From: UBA1858 sp965262455
GTDB lineage: Bacteria > Pseudomonadota > Gammaproteobacteria > UBA4575
Assembly (NCBI GenBank): GCA_965262455.1
Contig: CBDHFH010000008.1
Span: 1,412,850 to 1,476,849, forward strand
Direction of reading: 5' to 3'
Length of the DNA: 64,000 nt
The translations under genes were made by a program, and so were the position numbers. Each line of letters begins with the position of its first letter. Position 1 is the stretch's first letter. Below the pieces are notes generated by a model that was not told where the DNA came from, did no database searches, and saw nothing but the letters and a program-made list of their open reading frames with translations. This document shows, piece after piece, positions 46,949 to 54,252 of the stretch.

Positions 46949-47107
46949 TTTGAATATTAGTTATTTTTATTTATGCAAAGACTGTAATGTTTAAATATTA
47001 CAATTCTATTATTCAATTAGTTTGATTTAAGCTTAGGATCGTTAACTGACATTCAGATCAATTCTAGATTAGTATATTTGATATTTATAATATTTAATTT
47101 TTATTAA

Positions 47108-47135
47108 TGACCGCTTTCGACCCTAAGCAGACATT
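47108..47135. repeat. Palindromic repeat, degenerate copy
   Basis: TGACCGCTTTC...TAAGCAGACATT is a copy of the short palindromic family with imperfect arms. It lies in the 290-base AT-rich gap between the tail protein at 46220-46948 and the SET gene, in which no other feature is seen. Confidence 0.6.
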
Positions 47136-47238
47136 TCATCATTACTTTTTCTTAGAACTTACATTGTTCAATAATTAATATCTAGACGTGCTACTGTTAT
47201 GAGTCAAGAGCATTAGCTCGTTACATCTGGTTTATCAA

Positions 47239-47721
47239 GTGGATAATGGATATGAACTAAAAGAATGTCATAACAAAGGACAAGGTATTTTTGCTACAAA
47301 GCGATTTATGTCTGGCAATGTGGTCATGGTCGGTTTTATAAAGGAAGATAATATTGATAAAAATCACTCACATGCATCACAAATGGGCGAATTCAGATAT
47401 GCCTTACATGGTGGAGACATTACCAAAGTAAACCACTCTTGTAACCCAAATTGTGGAATCAATCTAAACAAGTCAGGAGCTCACGATTTTATAGCGATAC
47501 GCACAATAGAGATTGGTGATGAGGTAACATTTGATTATGCAATGAGAAATTATGATATTGAATACTTTCCTAATAAATGCTGTTGTGGTGCAAGTAATTG
47601 CAGAGGAAGCATAACTGGTTGGAAGGATCTCCCTGATAGCTTGAAGTTAAATTATAAGGGATATGTGGCTCCCTACCTGATAGCAATGGATCTTGCATTG
47701 AAAGATTCAGAAAATAAGTGA
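47239..47721 (+). CDS. SET-domain protein (putative lysine methyltransferase)
   Basis: A 160-residue protein with a compact SET domain. GQGIFATKRFMSG (residues 14-26) is the AdoMet-binding start, VNHSCNPNCGI (64-74) carries the pseudoknot motif NHSC, and GDEVTFDYA (93-101) has the catalytic tyrosine. A post-SET cysteine cluster CCCGASNC (114-121) fits CxCx4C. SET proteins methylate lysines, mostly histones in eukaryotes; bacterial ones are usually acquired and modify ribosomal or DNA-associated proteins. The start is GTG at 47239 with no strong ribosome site. It stands alone in the accessory region. Confidence 0.8.
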   Translation: MDNGYELKECHNKGQGIFATKRFMSGNVVMVGFIKEDNIDKNHSHASQMGEFRYALHGGDITKVNHSCNPNCGINLNKSGAHDFIAIRTIEIGDEVTFDYAMRNYDIEYFPNKCCCGASNCRGSITGWKDLPDSLKLNYKGYVAPYLIAMDLALKDSENK

Positions 47722-47881
47722 ATAAAGGCTATTGAGCCGAGAGCAGATATACATGATCAAGCTAAGATACATAAAGTCATGCATTATAAAAAGGGAGCTG
47801 TAGACTTCGTTTCTAATGCTTTCTCAACTTAGATAAGACCCTCTCTTTGCTCTCGATGCTAAAGAGAGGATCAATATGTAT

Positions 47882-47995
47882 TTAAAATATTGCCAGACCT
47901 GCAGAAAATAGGATACTAAGCACAGTCGCGATAGCCAAAAATTCAGCTAAGTATCGACATTTCAGGTCGCCTTTACATGGATTAGATAGTTTCAT
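47882..47995 (-). CDS. 37-residue single-pass membrane microprotein
   Basis: A minus-strand ORF with ribosome site AGAGGA about 11 bases before the ATG at 47995. The N-terminus MKLSNPCKGDLKCRY has two cysteines and basic residues and is followed by one hydrophobic helix AEFLAIATVLSILFSAGLAI. A 9-bp inverted repeat CCTCTCTTT / AAAGAGAGG (47840-47848, 47861-47869) lies just beyond its stop and may terminate it. I recognise no family. The rest of 47722-48173 shows nothing else. Confidence 0.45.
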   Translation of the reverse strand: MKLSNPCKGDLKCRYLAEFLAIATVLSILFSAGLAIF

Positions 47996-48173
47996 AAGTG
48001 TTAGTCCTCTATATAGTAAATTTTTGATGCCCTATAGATGAACCTTGAAAGAATAAGTTCCGTCTTACCATAATTAGTTCACAAAAAATTAACATTTATT
48101 CTTTATTAGATAATCTCTATTTAGCCGACAAGCGATATGCTAATGCTTTAAAAGGTAGGCTAAACTCTAAATC

Positions 48174-48410
48174 ATGAAGAAACTAAAAAATGAAAAGGAA
48201 TTAGTTAAGAAGGCGATTACTGCGGGTATGGAGTATGGCGAAAAAAGAGGTGTTGTTGAATTCGAGCCCACGGACTCAGCCACCGAAAAAATTGAATATA
48301 TCTATCGTTTGCTAGTACATGATAAAGTAATCCAACCTATTCCACAGGACCAGATATCTCAGTTGTCTATGAAACATAAACTCGCATTGTGGGCATCAAA
48401 ACTAAAATAG
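48174..48410 (+). CDS. Small DUF5062-like protein
   Basis: A 78-residue soluble helical protein, MKKLKNEKELVKKAITAGME at the start and MKHKLALWASKL at the end, with EKIEYIYRLLVHDKVIQPI in the middle. This pattern resembles the DUF5062 family of marine gammaproteobacteria; I give that from memory and with moderate confidence. The function is unknown. The ribosome site is weak (TAAACTC). Confidence 0.6.
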   Translation: MKKLKNEKELVKKAITAGMEYGEKRGVVEFEPTDSATEKIEYIYRLLVHDKVIQPIPQDQISQLSMKHKLALWASKLK

Positions 48411-48436
48411 ATCAACTCAAGATATATCAATATGCA

Positions 48437-48474
48437 AATGACAGCTTTTGACTGGTTTCGACTCTAATCGTCAT
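48437..48474. repeat. Possible decayed palindromic repeat
   Basis: AATGACAGCTTTTGACTGG...AATCGTCATT keeps the ATGAC...GTCAT ends and the GCTTTT of the family but not the second arm. It lies 27 bases after a stop codon, as other copies do. The remainder of 48411-48642 has no gene. Confidence 0.3.
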
Positions 48475-48642
48475 TCAAAGAATTGATTTGCTTTTTAAGC
48501 AAATTGAGAGGAAGCTAAACCTAGAATGTGAGAATTCTATTACATATAGCATAAAGATAAGGCGTTTTTTAGCCATGTTCTGTTACCTTAAAACTAATGC
48601 ACTTGCTAATTACAGCATATTATTTAGCTGGAAATAATCAAA

Positions 48643-48879
48643 ATGATAATCTGCATAGAAAATTTACCTTGGTTTACAACATCTGAAGATGTAAGAAAAT
48701 TTTGTTTACCTTTTGGCGAAGTACTTTCCTCAGCAGTTAAATTTGATTCAGATTTGCAACAATCACAAGGTTATGGGCTGGTGGAAATGTCAGAAGTTAA
48801 CTGCCACAAAGCAATCAAAATACTTGATGGGCTACCATATCATTCTTGTCATTTAAAAGTGAGAATTGCATGTAATTAA
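48643..48879 (+). CDS. Single RRM-domain RNA-binding protein
   Basis: A 78-residue stand-alone RNA recognition motif. RNP2 is IICIENL (residues 2-8) and RNP1 is QGYGLVEM (42-49), with the expected helices between and a final HLKVRIA strand. Bacterial RRM proteins bind single-stranded RNA and are often cold- or stress-induced. The RNP1 aromatic at position 44 is kept, the third aromatic position is Leu/Val here. It has no obvious operon partners. Confidence 0.8.
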   Translation: MIICIENLPWFTTSEDVRKFCLPFGEVLSSAVKFDSDLQQSQGYGLVEMSEVNCHKAIKILDGLPYHSCHLKVRIACN

Positions 48880-48990
48880 CATCCGCTATATTGGATTAAC
48901 ATATGTATATATATCCAAATATCGCGCATAGTTAACCGCTGAAATCTAATTTTTACACTATTTTAATTAGCATTAAAAAAAGAAGTTAAT

Positions 48991-49167
48991 ATGTCTGAAA
49001 ATGATATTGAGCTAATGAAGTTCTATGGGATTACTACCGAATTAAAAACGGTGTATTTATATGATAATTATAAATACGATAATCTTTCTGATGCAGTTAA
49101 ATATGCAAAAGTTATCGATAATAATAGCCATTCAAAAAATATCATTAAATATGAGAAAAGCAGTTGA
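48991..49167 (+). CDS. 58-residue small protein
   Basis: A short ORF with a weak ribosome site (AGAAG 6 bases before ATG). The start MSENDIELMKFYGITTELKT resembles that of the 42656-42814 protein (FYSVETITELK), and the centre is Tyr/Asp/Lys-rich (LYDNYKYDNLSDAVKYAK). No known family. The similarity between the two small proteins is the main reason for listing it. Confidence 0.4.
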   Translation: MSENDIELMKFYGITTELKTVYLYDNYKYDNLSDAVKYAKVIDNNSHSKNIIKYEKSS

Positions 49168-49352
49168 TTGGCTAATTTCAGAATATGTTGCTGAAAAATT
49201 TAGAATTGTTAAGAGACTTTGCAACTTTTCTAACTGAGCTACTTCTAAAATTAAGTTATTTTTCCGATTTACTATAATAATTTACTCTGAGTTCTTACAA
49301 TCACGACTAGAATTTATCAATTTATTTCTTAAGACATAGTTGTTGTTGTGAA

Positions 49353-49380
49353 TGACTGCTTTTGCGCCGAAAGCTGACAT
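49353..49380. repeat. Palindromic repeat copy
   Basis: TGACTGCTTTTGCGCC (49353 on) and GAAAGCTGACAT (to 49380) are arms of the family with compensating changes: the T/C at arm position 5 is matched by A/G on the other side (CTGCTTT / AAAGCTG is imperfect only at one pair). It lies in the 369-base gap before the next tail protein. Confidence 0.7.
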
Positions 49381-49536
49381 GATTAGAAATATTATCAATA
49401 GTTACGACTAAATCTAAATCAAGTACTTATCTTTATTTTATATAAATTCATTGAAAATGATTAATAAAAAATTCATCTGATATATGATCGCTTGATGATA
49501 GATTCTAAATAATCACTAAACATATGGATTATTTAG

Positions 49537-50241
49537 ATGAAAAAAATAATTTCAACCACTCTTATGCTTTTACTAGGTTGTTTTAGTGCTGCTTCCCACT
49601 CTGTACCCGTACAAACTTTTACTGGCCTTATCACAATCGACGATAGCATAAATGGCCCTTCTAATTTAGTCGGTACAAATTTTTCTATTGATGGCGATGG
49701 TGTATTTGACCTCAACTTGGCTTACGGTGGTGTAAACATCAATAGTATATTTGGATGGAATGCTACAGCCAGAGAATCATCTGCAGGTTCTGCAGAAATC
49801 ATTGTGATTTCAGGTTTAAATGCCCGTCTATTCAACTCTGGAGAAATGATAGGCCCTGGGGCAACAACAGTTTCAAGTGCAAACCTTGGAAATGCAGATA
49901 CCTTTGGAGGATTTGATGGGGAATTTGTACCCGATGATGATCCTTTGTTTGGAACAAAAAGAGGTTTCATAGGTTTTTCTTTTACGATTGGTGGTAACAC
50001 TCACTACGGCTGGGCGGATGTCGAAGTTGATATCACAGGTGACTTTGGAGCTGGTAATCTAAATCTATATGGTTATGGATATGAAACAGATCCCGATACT
50101 GCAATTGCTGCTGGTGCTGGAGGCGGTTCAACTGGAACACCAACGACTGTAAATGTGCCATTACCACTCTGGTCGATTTTGGCTTTTGCTTTACTCTTAT
50201 TGGTAATCGGTAATTCAATAATAAGAAAGAGAAGTGTTTAA
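49537..50241 (+). CDS. Secreted protein with VPxPxW tail
   Basis: A 234-residue exported protein. The signal peptide (about 1-22, LMLLLGCFSAASHS) is followed by a beta-rich domain with FSFTIGGNTHYGWADVEVDI and YGYGYETDPDTAIAAGAG, a pattern common in PEP-CTERM-associated proteins. The tail NVPLPLWSILAFALLLLVIG ends in IIRKRSV. The start ATG at 49537 is preceded by AT-rich sequence without a clear ribosome site. It is followed by a palindromic repeat 36 bases after the stop. Confidence 0.7.
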   Translation: MKKIISTTLMLLLGCFSAASHSVPVQTFTGLITIDDSINGPSNLVGTNFSIDGDGVFDLNLAYGGVNINSIFGWNATARESSAGSAEIIVISGLNARLFNSGEMIGPGATTVSSANLGNADTFGGFDGEFVPDDDPLFGTKRGFIGFSFTIGGNTHYGWADVEVDITGDFGAGNLNLYGYGYETDPDTAIAAGAGGGSTGTPTTVNVPLPLWSILAFALLLLVIGNSIIRKRSV

Positions 50242-50277
50242 TTCTTACTGATATAGCTAAGTGAAAAAATTAGCGAG

Positions 50278-50305
50278 TGTCCGCTTTTGCGCCGAAAGCG
50301 GACAT
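50278..50305. repeat. Palindromic repeat copy (well conserved)
   Basis: TGTCCGCTTTTGCGCC followed by GAAAGCGGACAT forms perfect 10-base arms (TGTCCGCTTT / AAAGCGGACA) around a loop. It starts 36 bases after a gene stop and is close to the consensus of the family. Confidence 0.85.
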
Positions 50306-50489
50306 AGGGTCATGTTCTGTTAGCCGTTGACATACAAAGATTTAGCTTTTAAGTAACACCCTGTTTTTGCTTAGCACATCCCCACCCCTTATATACGCTC
50401 AAGTCTTTATTTATAGACTCTCATTTTCACATAAGTTGAAATTTGGGTTTAGCAAAAACAAGCAAAAAATAATGGGAATGGTGACCCTC

Positions 50490-50632
50490 TTGCTTTTTCT
50501 TTTTCCTATTCTTGTGCTTTAGCTTTTACCTATACTCATCCTTTACTTGTACCTAGGCTTTTACTTTTACCTTTACCTATGCCTAACCTATTCCTTTGCC
50601 TAAACCTTATCCCTTACCTACACCTACCCTAG
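50490..50632. repeat. Degenerate hexanucleotide array, pyrimidine-rich on the plus strand
   Basis: A stretch of about 140 bases is made of diverged 5-7-base units of the type CTTTTACC / CCTATACC / CCTATGCC on the plus strand. The minus strand is correspondingly rich in AAGGTA and TAGGTA units. No ORF is obvious. The strong strand asymmetry and unit iteration suggest replication-slippage expansion. It sits between a palindromic repeat and the island boundary. Confidence 0.6.
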
Positions 50633-50685
50633 TTGAGTTACTAGTAATACAATTTATCAATAGCAACTAAAAGATAGGTATTGAT

Positions 50686-50865
50686 ATGAGTGAAGTACTA
50701 TACGCATTAGCAGTAACGGGATTTTTATTATGGATTTTAAAAATCATTAATGACATCTATAAATACACCAAAGAAACAAATCAGCTTGTTACCCAAATTC
50801 GTAACCGACAGGCAGATATTATGGAATCAATCCTTAATATTGAAGAAAATATCAAGCATGATTGA
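50686..50865 (+). CDS. 59-residue membrane-anchored coiled-coil microprotein
   Basis: A short ORF beginning MSEVLYALAVTGFLLWILKI, one membrane helix, followed by a polar helix (NDIYKYTKETNQLVTQIRN and ADIMESILNIEENI) with a heptad-like pattern. The ribosome site is weak. It resembles small holin-like or sensor proteins in layout but no family is recognised. It lies just outside the left repeat of the island. Confidence 0.45.
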   Translation: MSEVLYALAVTGFLLWILKIINDIYKYTKETNQLVTQIRNRQADIMESILNIEENIKHD

Positions 50866-50957
50866 CATTTAAATAATTAAAATTTGCAGGAATTGTGCAG
50901 GAATGAAATTACTTAAACTAAAGTTAAAGAAAAGAAATTAATTAAGTATTTGTTTTA

Positions 50958-51003
50958 CTGGTGGCTATGGGTGGACTTGAACCACCGACCCCAGCATTAT
51001 GAA
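50958..51003. repeat. Distal attachment repeat: 3' fragment of tRNA-Met
   Basis: These 46 bases are identical to 63337-63382 and correspond to tRNA-Met from the anticodon loop to the CCA end. The sequence to the right (from 51004) no longer matches a tRNA. Flanking bases to the left (50941-50957) are also similar to 63319-63336, so the homology extends a little past the tRNA end. It is read as the distal att site left by a tyrosine integrase. Confidence 0.9.
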
Positions 51004-51132
51004 CTTGAACGAGTAAATTACACTTTTAATTAATTCAGTTACTTACTGTACTTGTCCCCACTCAAAACCCGTTTCAATTAGGGCACAACCTGGTTCACTT
51101 GGTGTTGACTCTGGCACAAAACACACCTATCT

Positions 51133-51161
51133 ATGTCTGCTTTCGGCGCAAAAGCGGACAT
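51133..51161. repeat. Palindromic repeat copy at the 3' end of the FG-GAP gene
   Basis: ATGTCTGCTTTCGGCG and CAAAAGCGGACAT make a nearly perfect palindrome with one T/C change in the left arm. It abuts the minus-strand stop codon of the large FG-GAP gene (51162-51164) with no spacer and may act as its terminator. Confidence 0.75.
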
Positions 51162-54100
51162 TTATAAATTATTAAAATCTCTTTTGAAGCCCAATAGCAA
51201 TAGTAAGATTGCTAAGAATAACAGCGACCAATAAGGATTAGGTACATTCACTGATGTAGGTAATGGTGTTGACATGGAATCATTTGGATCCGAGCCTTCG
51301 TTTACTTCATCTCCATCACTGAAACCATCTCCATCAGAGTCTGAAAGTATTGGGTCAGTGCTATAAATATTTACCTCATCTCCATCAGATAAACCGTCGC
51401 CATCGGTGTCAGTGGTATTTGGATTTGAGCCATATAAATTCACCTCATCGCCATCAGACAAGCCATCACTATCGCTATCATTGTTGTCTGGATTAGTATT
51501 GAATATCAAAACCTCATCTTCATTTGATAAGCCATCTCTGTCGCGGTCCTCTGTAAATGGACCTTGCCCGAAAGTTGTGCTAATCGAAGATGGATTAAGG
51601 AAGTTTGCAAAAACGAAATCAGCAACATTATCGTTATTGATATCTATTCGATCAAACCCATAGTTTGTAACACCAGCAACGTAATTTCTTTGTAAGCTGA
51701 AGTCACCTTGCCCATCACCAAAATTAATTGTAATTAAGCCTGCTGAATTACTAGTTGTAACTGCATCTAGATTTCCATCTTGGTCTATATCTGAGAGTTG
51801 CAATTCGCGAGGTAATGTTCCTATCGTATAATTTGTTTGTGTACCAAAATTACCATTACCATCTCCTGGCACGATGGCTAATCGATGATTAGAGTTATAT
51901 ATAATTAAAAGATCTTTGTGTTGATCACCCGTTACTTCGGCAGCTTCTATCCCCCATGGTGCATTGCCAGAGACAGTGAAATTAGTTGGTGTTCCAAAAT
52001 TTCCTGTCCCGTCCCCTAGCAGAACTGAGATACTGTTATTCAGATTGCCGGTTACTACATCTACGTTTGTATCACCATTAAAATCTGATGCCACCAGTGC
52101 ACGTGGCAACGAGCCCACAGCGAAGTTTGTCGCTGTGCTAAATCCTCCCAAGCCATCACCAAGTAGAACGCTAATATTGCTTGTAGTCAAATTAACTGTG
52201 ACGATATCTAAGTTACTATCTTTATTTACATCAACAATACGTGCTTGTGTAGGGTCAATCCCAACAGGATAGCTGACGGGTGTATTGAAGCTGCCTAATC
52301 CATCGTCGAGCAAAACAGAAATAGAATCTCCGAATTGGTTGGTTACAACAATATCTAATCCTGCGTTAGCATCTAGATTTGCCAGTTGTACTTGGACTGG
52401 ACGTAACCCGACTGTGTAACTTTGGGTCTCTGTAAAGTTGCCCATCCCATCACCATCCATAATGGATACTCGATTGGAACTATTAATCGCTACGATCGCA
52501 TCTAGCTCATCACTGCCAGTAACATCAGCAAGTTTGATAGAATGTGGTCCTATTCCTGTAATTCCACTTATGAAATCAATGGATGAAAAATCTCCTAGGC
52601 CAAGATTAAGTAGTGTCGTCACATAAGAAGGCACACCATTCGTGTTGGTGGTTACTGCAATATCTATTCGGTTATCGGCATCGATTAACCCTGTCGCAAG
52701 AGTAGAAGGCATGCTACCTGCAAAGTAGAAGTTGCTAGTTGCAAAATTTCCCATACTGTCACCAAATAAAATTCCAATCTCACCGGATGCGGGCATGGCA
52801 ACTACTAAATCATCATGTGTATCTGCATCGATATCGGTAACTATCAGTGAATTTGGACCCGCCATTGCGCTTGAGCCTGCGATTGGTCGGTCAACCGTCA
52901 AAGTCGAGCTTGTCGGGAATCCTCCATTTCCGTCACCAAATAAAATTGAAATGTTGTCTGAATTTGGATTGGGAGTAAGAATATCTAGATTAAAATCACC
53001 ATTGATATCAACCAAGCTTACTTCTGTGGGGAATGTTCCAACGCTATAACTATTAGCAATTGAAAAACTATTTAAGCCATTGTTAAGTAAGACGTCAACT
53101 GAGTTGCTAAAACTGTTTGCAACGACAATATCAAGTCCATTAACGCCATCTACATCATCGACGGCCAATCCATAGGGGCGTGTACCTACTGAAACATCAG
53201 CACGATCCCAATCCCCAAGTCCATTACTAATGAGTATAGAAATTGAATCTGCAAATTCATTTGCAGTAACAAAATCAGCAATATTATCTCCATTGAGCTC
53301 AGTCGCAACAATTGCTCTAGGTTGAGTATCTACACTCTCTGAATCAACCAGAAACGGATTATTGGTACTGGCTGAAAATAAATTAAAATTGCCACTACTA
53401 TCACCTCGAAGAAATTGTACAGACCCGCTTTCCTTCAGAACAGCCAGGTCAAGATGCGTATCATCATCAATATCGATAATAGCTACATCTACAGAATTAC
53501 CTGTGATATTCAATACATTGGATTTTGTTAACCATTCACCCGCTGCATTCGCAAGTTTGACTACAACAGGCTCAGAGGTATCTCGACTAACCGTCACCAT
53601 ATCTAGTTTTCCATCTTGATTGATATCTGCAAGACGGACGTGCTCTAAAAATCGAGTTGTATCATATGTTGCTAAAGGTAACATTGGTTCTGAAAATAAA
53701 GGATTTGTTGACCCATTTGCTTCTTCTAAATTTGTTCGCTTATCGAAATCAATGTCGAGCAAGGCATCGCTGGGATCAAAGTTATTCAACGCATATTGAT
53801 CTTCGAATGTATTAAGCATGCCATCGCCATCTATATCAGCATCACAATCATCACCGAAGCTATCATTATCAAAGTTGAGCTGTTGTGGATTGCTGGCGCC
53901 AGGACAATTATCGTTTGCGCTGATAAGACCATCTCCATCTTGATCGATTGGGAGTAAGCCAGTTGCATCTGCAAAATTAGTTGATTGAGATTGTTGCGTC
54001 GAGCCTGGGATTGTGTCTGGCAATCCGCTGATTGATTTCATGTTAAAATTAGTTGATGAAGTTGGACCTGCATATGTATCAAAAGCATCAAGAGCTATCT

Positions 54101-54218
54101 CGAAAGACTGACTTGTTGAGCCTAGAGATTTATTTAAGATTAATACACAAAATACCAAGAGAATAATAAGTATCTTCTGATACTTTTTTTTCATTTTTTT
54201 ATAATGAATATAACTCAT
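51162..54218 (-). CDS. Large FG-GAP/VCBS-repeat surface protein with TSP3 repeats and VPxPxW tail
   Basis: A 1018-residue exported protein. A signal anchor (about 11-31) is followed by an N-terminal region with calcium-binding DxDGDGL repeats (IDQDGDGLISANDNCPG). A long array of FG-GAP/VCBS-like blades follows, each with xxVxLxDINxDGxLDIVxxN and SVLLGDGxGxF elements (about 200-870). C-terminal thrombospondin type 3-like DGDGLSDGDEVNxYxxxP repeats (about 895-985) and the sorting-like tail VNVPNPYWSLLFLAILLLLL end the protein. It is probably an adhesive, calcium-dependent cell-surface propeller protein, the largest cargo gene of the island. An alternative start is the ATG nine codons in. Confidence 0.8.
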   Translation of the reverse strand: MSYIHYKKMKKKYQKILIILLVFCVLILNKSLGSTSQSFEIALDAFDTYAGPTSSTNFNMKSISGLPDTIPGSTQQSQSTNFADATGLLPIDQDGDGLISANDNCPGASNPQQLNFDNDSFGDDCDADIDGDGMLNTFEDQYALNNFDPSDALLDIDFDKRTNLEEANGSTNPLFSEPMLPLATYDTTRFLEHVRLADINQDGKLDMVTVSRDTSEPVVVKLANAAGEWLTKSNVLNITGNSVDVAIIDIDDDTHLDLAVLKESGSVQFLRGDSSGNFNLFSASTNNPFLVDSESVDTQPRAIVATELNGDNIADFVTANEFADSISILISNGLGDWDRADVSVGTRPYGLAVDDVDGVNGLDIVVANSFSNSVDVLLNNGLNSFSIANSYSVGTFPTEVSLVDINGDFNLDILTPNPNSDNISILFGDGNGGFPTSSTLTVDRPIAGSSAMAGPNSLIVTDIDADTHDDLVVAMPASGEIGILFGDSMGNFATSNFYFAGSMPSTLATGLIDADNRIDIAVTTNTNGVPSYVTTLLNLGLGDFSSIDFISGITGIGPHSIKLADVTGSDELDAIVAINSSNRVSIMDGDGMGNFTETQSYTVGLRPVQVQLANLDANAGLDIVVTNQFGDSISVLLDDGLGSFNTPVSYPVGIDPTQARIVDVNKDSNLDIVTVNLTTSNISVLLGDGLGGFSTATNFAVGSLPRALVASDFNGDTNVDVVTGNLNNSISVLLGDGTGNFGTPTNFTVSGNAPWGIEAAEVTGDQHKDLLIIYNSNHRLAIVPGDGNGNFGTQTNYTIGTLPRELQLSDIDQDGNLDAVTTSNSAGLITINFGDGQGDFSLQRNYVAGVTNYGFDRIDINNDNVADFVFANFLNPSSISTTFGQGPFTEDRDRDGLSNEDEVLIFNTNPDNNDSDSDGLSDGDEVNLYGSNPNTTDTDGDGLSDGDEVNIYSTDPILSDSDGDGFSDGDEVNEGSDPNDSMSTPLPTSVNVPNPYWSLLFLAILLLLLGFKRDFNNL

Positions 54219-54252
54219 TAAGGGTTTTTATTATTCTGGAAATTATAACTAG

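Noticed and set aside
51162..54218. Plus-strand ORFs inside the FG-GAP gene
   Set aside because: Several plus-strand frames (for example 51406, 51964, 52732) are open only because of the regular repeat structure of the minus-strand gene.
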